A stretch of 64,000 bases of DNA from Nocardia huaxiensis (GTDB lineage: Bacteria; Actinomycetota; Actinomycetes; Mycobacteriales; Mycobacteriaceae). Under the pieces are notes generated by a model. It was given only the letters and a program-made list of their open reading frames with translations. It was not told the DNA's origin and ran no database searches. Numbering within the stretch: the stretch's first letter is position 1; every line of letters starts with the position of its first letter. Below, one piece after another: positions 47,609 through 54,762 of this stretch. Location: NCBI RefSeq assembly GCF_013744875.1, contig NZ_CP059399.1:2170001-2234000 (forward strand), read 5' to 3'. Both the position numbers and the translations under genes were made by a program.

Positions 47609-48201
47609 TGCAGCACGACACTGGACGAGTACCCGCACCGGCGATTCGGGTCACCCCGGACGGGGGATGGGAGCTGTTGTCCGACAAGGGCGCTACGGTG
47701 AGCACCATGGAAATCGATGCCGCTGTCGCGGGCCGTGCACTTGTCGTGGTCGTCGACGACCGAACCGCCCACGGCGGGGTGGATTCGCTCGGTCCACTGG
47801 TCACGGAGCTACTCACCGAGGCCGGCTTCCTGGTCGATGCCAGCGTGTCGGTGCAGGCCGACGAGGTGGAGATCCGGAACGCGCTGAACACCGCGGTCAT
47901 CGGCGGTGTCGACCTGGTCATCTCGGTCGGCGGCACCGGCATGTCCCCGCGCGATGTGACGCCGGAGGCCACCGAGGAGGTGCTCGACCGGGTGCTGCCG
48001 GGCATCAGCGAGGCGCTGCGCGCGTCCGGGCTGGCCTCGGGTTCGCTGGACGCGGGCCTGTCGCGTGGTCTGGCCGGTGTTTCGGGCAGCACGCTGGTGG
48101 TGAACCTGCCGGGTTCGCGGGCCGCGATCCGCGATGGCATGGCCACCCTGGGCCCGCTGGCCAGCCGCGTCATCGATGAACTGTCCGGCCTGGACGAATG
48201 A
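47605..48201 (+). CDS. moaB2: MogA/MoaB family molybdopterin adenylyltransferase-like protein MoaB2
   Basis: A 198-residue MoaB/Mog-fold protein (ALVVVVDDRTAHGGVDSLG, LVISVGGTGMSPRDVTPEAT). The GGTGMSPRDVTPE loop binds molybdopterin. The family adenylylates or binds molybdopterin in Moco synthesis. Its place after pepD is conserved (Rv0984). ATGA overlaps at both ends: with pepD at 47605-47608 and with the next small ORF at 48198-48201. Confidence 0.92.
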   Translation: MMQHDTGRVPAPAIRVTPDGGWELLSDKGATVSTMEIDAAVAGRALVVVVDDRTAHGGVDSLGPLVTELLTEAGFLVDASVSVQADEVEIRNALNTAVIGGVDLVISVGGTGMSPRDVTPEATEEVLDRVLPGISEALRASGLASGSLDAGLSRGLAGVSGSTLVVNLPGSRAAIRDGMATLGPLASRVIDELSGLDE

Positions 48202-48413
48202 CGTCCGAGTCCGATCGTCCTTCCGAGGAACCCCGTCCGGCCGCGCGCCCGGCGGGGTCTCGTCGTCTTTCGGCCGCCGACAAGGCCCGCCTCGCGCGCA
48301 TCTTCGGCGATCCACTGCCGTCCACCACCTCGGACGAGCGCGCCCCCGAACCCGAGCAGGGACAGTCCTCCGACGAGTGGTTGCGCTCGCAGGTTCCCCC
48401 TCATCACGGCTGA
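48198..48413 (+). CDS. Small disordered protein coupled to moaB2
   Basis: A 71-residue polar, Pro/Ser/Arg-rich protein with one likely helix (RRLSAADKARLARIFGD). It starts inside the moaB2 stop (ATGA), so it is almost certainly translated with it. The end DEWLRSQVPPHHG is typical of small actinobacterial hypothetical proteins. No function can be given. Confidence 0.7.
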   Translation: MTSESDRPSEEPRPAARPAGSRRLSAADKARLARIFGDPLPSTTSDERAPEPEQGQSSDEWLRSQVPPHHG

Positions 48414-48744
48414 GTGCCGAATTCATTTATGCATACAAGCTATTAAGCTTTCGCGTGCGGGTTTCTGTTGTGCGCGTGCGCGTTTTCCCGCACTCACCTT
48501 GAGTTTGCCGACTATTAGCACAATGTGGCGAAGCGCTTACCGCCACCCTTGTTGCTAACTGATTGCTGTTGTGACTAAGGTCGCGTACGGGTCACAAAAC
48601 CTACGGGTCTTAAGGGTTTGAGAAGAGTGCTTGCTCTTTGCGAAGAGTGTCCTGCGCTTTGCTCCGGTGGGAATCCGACCGCGTAGCGACTCCTTTGCGG
48701 CATCGGTGGTCGGTGTCGTACGGAAGAACCTGATGAGGGAAAAT
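48414..48744. other. Upstream region of the first porin pair
   Basis: About 330 relatively AT-rich bases. GTGCGGG (48455-48461) and CCCGCAC (48487-48493) could form a terminator-like hairpin with a 25-base loop. ACAATGTGGCGA at 48520-48531 also occurs before the second porin pair at 50387-50398. The shared block lies 225 bases from the first start but only 93 from the second, so the first gene would have a long leader if both blocks mark the promoter. Confidence 0.45.
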
Positions 48745-49419
48745 ATGCGCGAGAATCGCACCGTTCGTGGTGCCCGCCTGGCCCGTGCCGCCGGAATCGG
48801 CGCGGCCGCAACCGTTGTCGTGGGCCTGCTGTCCACCGGCGCCGCCAATGCCGACACCTTCGTACCGTTGCCGGACGGTCAGAAGGCCGGAGCAGGCGTC
48901 ACCATCACCCGCAATGGCGAGCACGCCGTCATTTCACCGTCCCTGAGCGCCAATGGCGCCGGACGCACCGCGTGGCTGAGCGGCAATGTCGTCGCCGACG
49001 TCACCAGCACCCCCGAGGGCGAGGTCGGCCCCTGGAACGGCGCCACCAACAACCCCGGCTCCAACAACTCCTCCACGCACGGCACCTCCCGCCTGAGCAC
49101 CGGCTACATCGTCGGCTGCCAGGTCAGCCTGGCCGACAACGCCATCTCGGCCGGCATCGGCGCGAGCGCCGATCTGACCGGCGGCGGCCTGAGCGGCTCG
49201 GTCGGCCTGAACCTCGGCCCGGGCGAGGTCAAGTTCATCGGCATCGACGGCAAGGACATCAAGAAGGCCGGCACCTACTCGGTCGAGTACACCGATGTGC
49301 CGATCGAGATCAACGGCTGCGCGGGCTACGCCCAGGCGCGCTCCTACACCGTCGTCGAGATCATCGGCGACCACTACTCGAAGACCACCCTCTACGGGCA
49401 GCCGTTCAGCCTCGGCTGA
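48745..49419 (+). CDS. nfpA: MspA-family porin, NfpA-type (pair 1)
   Basis: A 224-residue outer-membrane (mycomembrane) porin subunit. Signal peptide residues 1-35 end STGAANA before DTFVPLPDG; the mature part is about 190 residues, as in MspA. Beta-strand-rich sequence includes GYIVGCQVSL, LNLGPGEVKF and the final TTLYGQPFSLG, which aligns with the C-terminal strand of MspA. In Nocardia farcinica NfpA and NfpB form a hetero-oligomeric channel for small hydrophilic solutes. Two cysteines (VGCQV, NGCAGY) are shared by all four porins here. ATG 48745 follows GAGGGA; an ATG at 48733 is possible. Confidence 0.92.
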   Translation: MRENRTVRGARLARAAGIGAAATVVVGLLSTGAANADTFVPLPDGQKAGAGVTITRNGEHAVISPSLSANGAGRTAWLSGNVVADVTSTPEGEVGPWNGATNNPGSNNSSTHGTSRLSTGYIVGCQVSLADNAISAGIGASADLTGGGLSGSVGLNLGPGEVKFIGIDGKDIKKAGTYSVEYTDVPIEINGCAGYAQARSYTVVEIIGDHYSKTTLYGQPFSLG

Positions 49420-49447
49420 CGCTCGGTCTGCGATCGCCCAATTCTTC

Positions 49448-49481
49448 ACTCGCGTAAGCGAATTCGACCCTAGAGGGAATT
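49448..49481 (+). promoter_or_regulatory. Intercistronic element nfpA-nfpB, pair 1
   Basis: TCGC-GTAA-GCGA (49450-49461), a small hairpin with a GNRA loop, followed by AATTCGACCCTAGAGGGAA. CCCT and AGGG are complementary, so the AGAGGG ribosome binding site of nfpB could be masked. The same arrangement occurs in pair 2. Confidence 0.55.
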
Positions 49482-49485
49482 CAAC

Positions 49486-50160
49486 ATGAGCATCCGCAAC
49501 ACTGCGGCCCGCGTGGCCGGTGTCGGGCTTGCCGCCACCGCCGCCATCGGCCTGTTCTCCACCGGCGCCGCCAACGCCGACACCTTCGTGCCGCTGCCCG
49601 GCGGCGCCATCACCAAGACCCTGTCCGACGGCACCGTGGTGACCGTGCGCATGGTCGGCGAATCCGCCAATATCAACCCGTCCATGGGATCGACTCCGCT
49701 GCACCGCAATGCGTGGGTTTCCGGTTCGGCGCAGGTCGACATCTCCGGCAACAACAGCACCGTCGGCGGCAAGATCTACCCGGGTTACGTGGTGGGCTGC
49801 CAGGTCAACGTCTCCGGTGGCGGCGCCTCCGGTGGCGCCGAGGCCGGCGCCGACTGGGGCGCCAGCAGCATCGGTTCCGCGAAGGGCAATGTCGGCGGCA
49901 ACCTGACTCTCGGCCCCGGTCAGTCCAAGGCGTTCTACATCCTCGATCTGGAGGAGGCCGACGACTACGGCAACGAATCGCACAACGCCCGCAACAAGTT
50001 CAAGGGCTCCAGCGGTTCGGTCACCTGGGCCGACGAGACCATCGGGCTGAACGGCTGCGCCGGCTACGCGCAGGCGCGGTCCTTCGTGATCGTCAAGGTC
50101 GAGACCGACAATGTCATCTCCGACGTCACCCTGTGGGGTCAGCCCTTCAGCCTCGGCTGA
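49486..50160 (+). CDS. nfpB: MspA-family porin, NfpB-type (pair 1)
   Basis: A 224-residue partner of the preceding porin. Signal peptide of 31 residues (MSIRNTAARVAGVG ... STGAANA), then DTFVPLPGGAITKTLSDGT. It differs from the NfpA type by the SMGSTPLHRNAWVSGSAQV segment, which resembles MspA-type loop sequences. The end VTLWGQPFSLG is the conserved C-terminal strand. GAGGG lies eight bases before the ATG. It is separated from nfpA by 66 bases and followed by a terminator, so nfpA-nfpB form one operon. Confidence 0.92.
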   Translation: MSIRNTAARVAGVGLAATAAIGLFSTGAANADTFVPLPGGAITKTLSDGTVVTVRMVGESANINPSMGSTPLHRNAWVSGSAQVDISGNNSTVGGKIYPGYVVGCQVNVSGGGASGGAEAGADWGASSIGSAKGNVGGNLTLGPGQSKAFYILDLEEADDYGNESHNARNKFKGSSGSVTWADETIGLNGCAGYAQARSFVIVKVETDNVISDVTLWGQPFSLG

Positions 50161-50189
50161 TTCTTCTTCCGTTCCTCGGAACAGCAACG

Positions 50190-50214
50190 GGCCCGGTGCG
50201 ATTCGCACCGGGCC
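50190..50214 (+). terminator. Terminator of porin pair 1
   Basis: 11-bp stem GGCCCGGTGCG / CGCACCGGGCC, ATT loop, then TTTT; 29 bases past the nfpB stop. Confidence 0.9.
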
Positions 50215-50364
50215 TTTTGTGTATCCCGTTGCAAGCCGTGCGTATTCATAGCAGCTCGGGCATAAGTCCGGGCAGCAATCACTTGTTCAGGTTCTATCTT
50301 CTCTCACGCCTCGCGAGTCACACCTGTGATGTAAAGTGCCCTGCGTCGCTACATATAAAGAATT

Positions 50365-50378
50365 TGTTAGCAGTAACA
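50365..50378. promoter_or_regulatory. Operator-like inverted repeat before porin pair 2
   Basis: TGTTAGCAGTAACA: TGTTA and TAACA arms around GCAG, 115 bases before the A-type start and just upstream of the block shared with pair 1. Pair 1 has only a degenerate counterpart (GTTGCTAAC near 48553). Confidence 0.4.
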
Positions 50379-50479
50379 CAGCGGCAACAATGTGGCGACA
50401 AACTTACCCGGGGTTCGCCAGGACCCCTTTTCAGCCTCGGTGGTCGAGGCTGACCGCAAGAAACCTGATGAGGGGAAGT

Positions 50480-51160
50480 ATGAGCGAGAACCGCACCAAC
50501 GGTCTTCGTCGCGGTGCCCGTTTTGCGGGCATCGGTGCGGCGGCGGCCGTGGCCATGGGCCTTTTTTCGACTGGTGCTGCTAATGCCGATACCTTCGTGC
50601 CGTTGCCGGACGGCCAGAAGGTGTCTCCCAGCGGGACCGTGACCATCACCCGCACGGGTGAGCGCGCGATCATTTCGCCGTCGCTCGCCGCGAATGGCGC
50701 AGGTCGTACCGTCTGGGTCAACGGCACCGTGAGTGCCGATGTCACCGAGACCCCCGAGGGCGAAGTCGGCCCCTGGAACGGTCCCCGGAACTGGGAGGGC
50801 ACCAACAACTCCTCCACCCACGGCACGTCCCGCATCAGCACCGGCTACATCGTCGGCTGCCAGGTGTCGATCGCCGATGACGCCATCGGCGCCAGCGTCG
50901 GCGGCGGCATCAGCACCGACGGCTTCAGTGTCAGCGGCGGCCTCGGTCTGAACCTCGGCCCCGGCGAGGTCGGCTGGGTCGAGATCCAGGGCAAGGACAT
51001 CAAGAAGGCGGGCACCTACTCGGTCGAGTACATGGACGCCGAAATCCAGATCCAGGGTTGCGCCGGTTACGCGCAGGCGCGCGCGTACACCGTCGTCGAG
51101 ATCATCGGCGACCACTACTCGAAGACCACCCTCTACGGCATGCCCTTCAGCATCGGCTGA
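50480..51160 (+). CDS. nfpA: MspA-family porin, NfpA-type (pair 2)
   Basis: A 226-residue close paralogue of the porin at 48745. Signal peptide ends STGAANA, mature start DTFVPLPDGQK. It shares TPEGEVGPWNG, NNSSTHGTSR, GKDIKKAGTYSVEY and IIGDHYSKTTLYG with pair 1, so the duplication is recent or under strong constraint. Differences cluster near SVGGGISTDGFSVSGGLG, in the middle of the chain. ATG 50480 follows AGGGG. Confidence 0.92.
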   Translation: MSENRTNGLRRGARFAGIGAAAAVAMGLFSTGAANADTFVPLPDGQKVSPSGTVTITRTGERAIISPSLAANGAGRTVWVNGTVSADVTETPEGEVGPWNGPRNWEGTNNSSTHGTSRISTGYIVGCQVSIADDAIGASVGGGISTDGFSVSGGLGLNLGPGEVGWVEIQGKDIKKAGTYSVEYMDAEIQIQGCAGYAQARAYTVVEIIGDHYSKTTLYGMPFSIG

Positions 51161-51186
51161 CGTGGTACGGACCGTTAAAAATCTTC

Positions 51187-51215
51187 TCGCGCAAGCGAAT
51201 TCGAACCCTGAGGGA
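51187..51215 (+). promoter_or_regulatory. Intercistronic element nfpA-nfpB, pair 2
   Basis: TCGC-GCAA-GCGA (51187-51198), again a GNRA-type loop, then AATTCGAACCCTGAGGGAA with complementary CCCT and AGGG around the ribosome binding site. It matches the pair-1 element, with the loop changed from GTAA to GCAA. Confidence 0.55.
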
Positions 51216-51223
51216 ACAAAAGA

Positions 51224-51892
51224 ATGAACATCCGTAAGACCATGGCGCGGGTGGCCGGTGTGGGTGCCGTCACCGCCGCCGCTCTCGGCCTGTTTTCCAC
51301 CGGCGCCGCCAACGCCGACACCTTCGTGCCGCTGCCGGGCGGCACCATCACCAAGACCCTGACCGACGGCACCGTGGTGACCGTCAAGCTGGTCGGCGAG
51401 TCGGCCGTCATCAGCCCGTCCATGGGTTCCACTCCGGTGCACCGCAATGCGTGGGTCTCCGGTTCCGCGCAGGTCGAGCTGTCCGGCGCCAATGGCGATG
51501 TGGGCGGCAAGATCCGTCCGGGTTATGTCGTGGGTTGCCAGGTCAATATCGACGGCGGCGGCACCGAGGTCGGTGTCGAGGCCGGCAGCGACTGGGAGGG
51601 CAACGCCTCCGGCGGCGGCACCGTCGGCGGCAGCCTGAGCCTCGGCCCCGGCCAGGCTCGCGCGTTCTACCTGCTGGACCTCGAGGCCGCGGACGACTTC
51701 GGCAACGAGGACCACACCGGCAAGAACAAGTTCAAGGGCTCGCACGGCTCGGTCACCTGGGCCGACAGCACCATCGGCCTGAGCGGCTGTGGCGGTTACG
51801 CCCAGGCGCGGGCCTTCGTGCAGGTGCAGGTCGAGACCGACAATGTGATGAGCTGGATCACCCTGTGGGGCCAGCCCTTCTCGCTCGGCTGA
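51224..51892 (+). CDS. nfpB: MspA-family porin, NfpB-type (pair 2)
   Basis: A 222-residue paralogue of the porin at 49486 with a 31-residue signal peptide (MNIRKTMARVAGVG ... STGAANA). It shares DTFVPLPGGTITKTLTDGT, SPSMGSTPVHRNAWVSGSAQ and the end ITLWGQPFSLG. The central segment VNIDGGGTEVGVEAGSDWEG is more acidic than the pair-1 equivalent, which could change channel selectivity. It sits before mscL, where M. tuberculosis has none of these genes. Confidence 0.92.
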   Translation: MNIRKTMARVAGVGAVTAAALGLFSTGAANADTFVPLPGGTITKTLTDGTVVTVKLVGESAVISPSMGSTPVHRNAWVSGSAQVELSGANGDVGGKIRPGYVVGCQVNIDGGGTEVGVEAGSDWEGNASGGGTVGGSLSLGPGQARAFYLLDLEAADDFGNEDHTGKNKFKGSHGSVTWADSTIGLSGCGGYAQARAFVQVQVETDNVMSWITLWGQPFSLG

Positions 51893-51913
51893 TCGACGCC
51901 ACTCGGTAAAGGC

Positions 51914-51946
51914 AACGGGCCCAGCGCTTTTCGCGCTGGGCCCGTT
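51914..51946. terminator. Terminator between porin pair 2 and mscL
   Basis: 14-bp perfect stem AACGGGCCCAGCGC / GCGCTGGGCCCGTT, TTTTC loop, then TCTTTG. It lies between convergent genes. Confidence 0.9.
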
Positions 51947-51961
51947 TCTTTGTGTGCGGCT

Positions 51962-52378
51962 TCAGATTTCGTGGCGGCCGCCGCCGGATCCATTGCCGCC
52001 GTTGCGGCTTTCGGCGAGCAGGTCGCGGATCTGGTGCAGCAGATCGTTGTCGGTGAGGGAGTCGTCGGCGGCGCCCCAGCGCTTCTTGGCGTGCGTGGCG
52101 GGCAGCACCACGATGAAGTACAGCAGCGCGGCGATGATGACGAAGTTGAGGGCCGCGGTGATGATCGGGCCGATGGCCACGAAGGTCGCCGGCTTGTCGG
52201 CCACCAGCTGGAAGCCCAGGCCGAGCTCATTGGTGCCGCCGAAGACGGCCAGCAGCGGATTGATGACGCCATTGCTGAAGGCGGTCACGATGGCCACGAA
52301 AGCCGTGCCGATGACCACGGCGACCGCCAGATCGACCACATTGCCGCGAAGCAGGAAATCCTTGAAACCCTTGAGCAT
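51962..52378 (-). CDS. mscL: Large-conductance mechanosensitive channel MscL
   Basis: A 138-residue MscL, opening a wide pore under hypo-osmotic stretch. N-terminal amphipathic helix MLKGFKDFLLRGNVVDLA, TM1 pore helix VAVVIGTAFVAIVTAFSNGV, TM2 (FVIIAALLYFIVVLPATH) and a cytoplasmic C-terminal helix ending in a Gly/Asn-rich tail. Its position after moaB2 is conserved with Rv0985c, apart from the inserted porins. Confidence 0.95.
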   Translation of the reverse strand: MLKGFKDFLLRGNVVDLAVAVVIGTAFVAIVTAFSNGVINPLLAVFGGTNELGLGFQLVADKPATFVAIGPIITAALNFVIIAALLYFIVVLPATHAKKRWGAADDSLTDNDLLHQIRDLLAESRNGGNGSGGGRHEI

Positions 52379-52530
52379 TGCCGAAACTCCTTCGGTCGTG
52401 CGGGATCGGGGGAGCTACTTGTTCGCTATCATCACCGTCTCGATCGTATTTCTCGACGATGGAATTCCCCCGCATCTCGTCGCACCGCCAGCGCGCCGCG
52501 AACACCAGCATGGATGGACCCACCGCGCCC

Positions 52531-53160
52531 TCAGTGAAAGGTGACGGTCAGCGCGCTGTGCAGGGAGGCCGCCGCGACGGTCATGGCCCGCCGCGAATCC
52601 AGGGCAACCAGCACAACCCGCTCGTCGTGTCCCCGAGTGCCGTTCGTCCCGGAGACCGACACGACCACGGCATCCCCGGCCAGTAGTCGCGCCGCGCGCC
52701 CCTCCTCGGCCCCCGCCACCACATCGACCCGATCACCGCCGCGCAAAATATCTGCAATAGCGTTGTCCGCCAAGCGAATCGGCACAATGCGTGCGTCCGC
52801 GCTCCCCACCGAGACCGCGGCCAGCCGCGGCCCCACAATCCGCAGCTCGGTCATTACTTCCCCCGCCCCGACAGCGCTGGTCAGCGTCCCGCCGACCAAG
52901 GATCCGGCGTCCCCGACCGCCCCGCCGGGCAGCGTCCCCGCTTCGCGCGCAACCACCCGCAGATCGTCATGGCTCACAACGTGACCGGGCGCCAAATCCC
53001 TTGCGGCGACAAGCACTTCCCGCTGCCGATCGGCCGGATCCCCGCGCACCGCGACAACCCCCGCGACCACGCACAACCCGACGGCCGCGACCCGGCGCAC
53101 CAGCACACTGTCCGCCCACACCGGCCGCACCCGCGAAAAATGCTCTCGCAATCCGATCAT
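52531..53160 (-). CDS. SAF-domain protein, CpaB/RcpC-like
   Basis: A 209-residue protein with one N-terminal membrane helix (RVAAVGLCVVAGVVAVRG, about residues 23-40), then a SAF domain (REVLVAARDLAPGHVVSHDD, LVGGTLTSAVGAGEVMTELR) and a CpaB-like C-terminal beta domain (RIVPIRLADNAIADILRGGD). CpaB proteins act in assembly of Flp/Tad pili, but no pilus genes are nearby. The equivalent M. tuberculosis position is occupied by Rv0990c, of unknown function. Confidence 0.8.
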   Translation of the reverse strand: MIGLREHFSRVRPVWADSVLVRRVAAVGLCVVAGVVAVRGDPADRQREVLVAARDLAPGHVVSHDDLRVVAREAGTLPGGAVGDAGSLVGGTLTSAVGAGEVMTELRIVGPRLAAVSVGSADARIVPIRLADNAIADILRGGDRVDVVAGAEEGRAARLLAGDAVVVSVSGTNGTRGHDERVVLVALDSRRAMTVAAASLHSALTVTFH

Positions 53161-53291
53161 GCGCGCAGCCTACGACCGCCATGCGTTCACAGCGCCCAAA
53201 AAACCGCCCGAACCGGACGGCCTGTGGATAGCGAAAAACCCTGTGGAAGAACGGTTTTCGCCCTGTTGAGGCCGCGTGTCCTGAAATGGGG

Positions 53292-53340
53292 TTTGGGGGC
53301 AACGCCCCCAAATTCCTCCCTCTTTCGCGCCGAAGGCGCG
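53292..53340 (-). terminator. Two hairpins downstream of FmdB gene
   Basis: CGCGCC / GGCGCG with a GAA loop (53326-53340), then TTTGGGGGC / GCCCCCAAA with an AAC loop (53292-53312). Both directly follow the minus-strand gene ending at 53346. Confidence 0.7.
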
Positions 53341-53345
53341 CTGCC

Positions 53346-53648
53346 TCAGGCGGCGGAGGTGCTGCTGGGGGTGCTGGAGGCGGTCGAGGTGGAGGTGCTC
53401 GACGCGGTCGAGGTGGACGAGCTGCTGTCCGAGGAGGACGAAGGCTTCGCCGCCTCGCTGGAGGTGGACCCGTTGCGCGAGTCGGTGCGGTAGAACCCGC
53501 TGCCCTTGAAGACGATGCCGACCGAGTTGAACAGCTTGCGCAGCTTGCCGTTGCATGCGGGGCAGACGGTCAGCGCGTCATCGGAGAAGGACTGCACGAT
53601 GTCGAACTTGTTGTCGCACTCGGTGCACGCATACGAGTAAGTAGGCAT
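53346..53648 (-). CDS. FmdB-family zinc-ribbon protein, Rv0991c (Ruc)-like
   Basis: A 100-residue protein. The N-terminal 45 residues form a zinc ribbon with two CxxC pairs (YACTECDNKF and TVCPACNGKL), followed by GIVFKGSGFYRTD. The last 45 residues are almost entirely Ser, Thr and Ala and intrinsically disordered. M. tuberculosis Rv0991c at the same position is a chaperone that loses zinc and becomes active on oxidation. The conserved cysteines support the same behaviour here; that is inference from the family. Confidence 0.9.
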   Translation of the reverse strand: MPTYSYACTECDNKFDIVQSFSDDALTVCPACNGKLRKLFNSVGIVFKGSGFYRTDSRNGSTSSEAAKPSSSSDSSSSTSTASSTSTSTASSTPSSTSAA

Positions 53649-53718
53649 CGGGAAACCTCCACAGTCTTCGTCGAATTAGCACTCTACAGCTCACAGTGCC
53701 AACGCTGCCAATCGGGTG

Positions 53719-54321
53719 TCAATTCCCGGCTTGTTCGTCCAGCGCCAGCAACCCGCCGAAGGGCGTCAGCGCCCATCCCATTCGATGGTCGTGCGGCTCC
53801 TCCGGCAAATGGCCGACGAGTTCATCGTCCCGCACCACCGCGATCAACCGCGCATCGGTGCGGCAGGCGGCCAAACTCCGGTCGTAATAACCCGCTCCAC
53901 GGCCCAATCGCACGCCGCGCCGATCGACCGCCAGCGCGGGAATCAGGAGGGCGTCGGCTTTACCCAGCGCATTGGCGATCGGAGCCCCGGAAGGCTCCCG
54001 CAATCCGAATCGGCCGCGTCGCAAGGCTTCCGGTCCGGTGTACTCGGCCCATTCGAGCGGCCCCGGTTCCCCGGTCACCGGCAGCAGCACCCGGACGCCA
54101 CCCGCGCGCAGTGCGTCCAGCATGTCCAGGGATCCCGGTTCGCCGCCGACCGGCACGTACGCGCACACCCATGCGAGCGTCCCGAGCGGCCCGCCGGGGG
54201 CCGCGAGCCGCGCGACCCCGGCCGCCAGCGCGTCCGCCTCCCGCTCGCGCTCGTCTGCGGTCACGGTCTTGCGCCGCGCGAGGACCGCCTCCCGCCACGC
54301 TCGCTTGTCCCAGGCATCCAT
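53719..54321 (-). CDS. 5-formyltetrahydrofolate cyclo-ligase
   Basis: A 200-residue enzyme converting 5-formyl-THF to 5,10-methenyl-THF with ATP. Its N-terminus DKRAWREAVLARRKTV carries the substrate-binding basic residues, and VRLGRGAGYYDRSLA is the ATP-binding signature (usually GRGGGYYDR). It matches Rv0992c in position. ATG 54321 is preferred; a GTG at 54360 would add 13 acidic residues. Frame farther upstream is antisense of galU. Confidence 0.9.
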   Translation of the reverse strand: MDAWDKRAWREAVLARRKTVTADEREREADALAAGVARLAAPGGPLGTLAWVCAYVPVGGEPGSLDMLDALRAGGVRVLLPVTGEPGPLEWAEYTGPEALRRGRFGLREPSGAPIANALGKADALLIPALAVDRRGVRLGRGAGYYDRSLAACRTDARLIAVVRDDELVGHLPEEPHDHRMGWALTPFGGLLALDEQAGN

Positions 54322-54481
54322 GCCCCGGGCGTCCTCGTCCCAGGCGTCGCCGTCGTTCACCTCCTCACGATAGGTGTCCCGCCGCGCCCGCCTGTCGCTC
54401 GCATCGTTGTGGCGGTTTGCACGGTTTGCCGGTCCGCTGGCTGGGAATTGTCTGATACGTACGGATTTGCCTGCCCACCTG

Positions 54482-54496
54482 CGCACACTGTGTGCG
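54482..54496. promoter_or_regulatory. Palindrome CGCACACTGTGTGCG
   Basis: Perfect 7-1-7 palindrome 267 bases before galU and 161 bases before the cyclo-ligase start. It is operator-like; no regulator is assigned. Confidence 0.4.
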
Positions 54497-54537
54497 GTAT
54501 CGCACTCTGCTCCGTTTGCTTCGCCGCGACATGCCAT

Positions 54538-54549
54538 GTCCCATGGGAC
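54538..54549. promoter_or_regulatory. Palindrome GTCCCATGGGAC
   Basis: Perfect 12-bp palindrome that extends imperfectly to CATGTCCCATGGGACGTG (16 of 18 symmetric). It lies six bases before the 27-base repeat. Confidence 0.4.
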
Positions 54550-54555
54550 GTGACT

Positions 54556-54582
54556 ACTGATTTCGTGAGGTCCGGGTAACTC
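54556..54582 (+). repeat. 27-base intergenic repeat, copy 2
   Basis: 25 of 27 positions match the copy at 37481-37507, including GGTCCGGGTAACTC. It lies about 180 bases before galU. Confidence 0.7.
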
Positions 54583-54762
54583 GCCGGGGACGTCCACAAT
54601 AGGTTCGGCACCTACACCGGCGGCACGGGTGCGATACGGGTAACGGCTCTCGGCCGCCCGCAAAAGGCGCGGAGAGGCGGGAGTGCCATTTAGGCTCTCG
54701 GGGATGCCGAGGCGGAGATGAAGGACGCCCCGGCACACAGACGACTGGATAGGGTGAAGTTC

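Larger units (their letters stand above)
50161..50479. other. Region between the two porin pairs
   Basis: Contains the pair-1 terminator, an AT-rich promoter region, the inverted repeat TGTTAGCAGTAACA (50365-50378), and ACAATGTGGCGA (50387-50398), shared with the region before pair 1. The bases just before both A-type starts (AACCTGATGAGGG) are also shared. Confidence 0.5.
54322..54762. other. Divergent intergenic region before galU
   Basis: About 440 bases. It holds CGCACAC-T-GTGTGCG (54482-54496), GTCCCATGGGAC (54538-54549) and the second copy of the 27-base repeat, listed separately. AGGG at 54751-54754 is the galU ribosome binding site. No ORF with family features. Confidence 0.45.
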
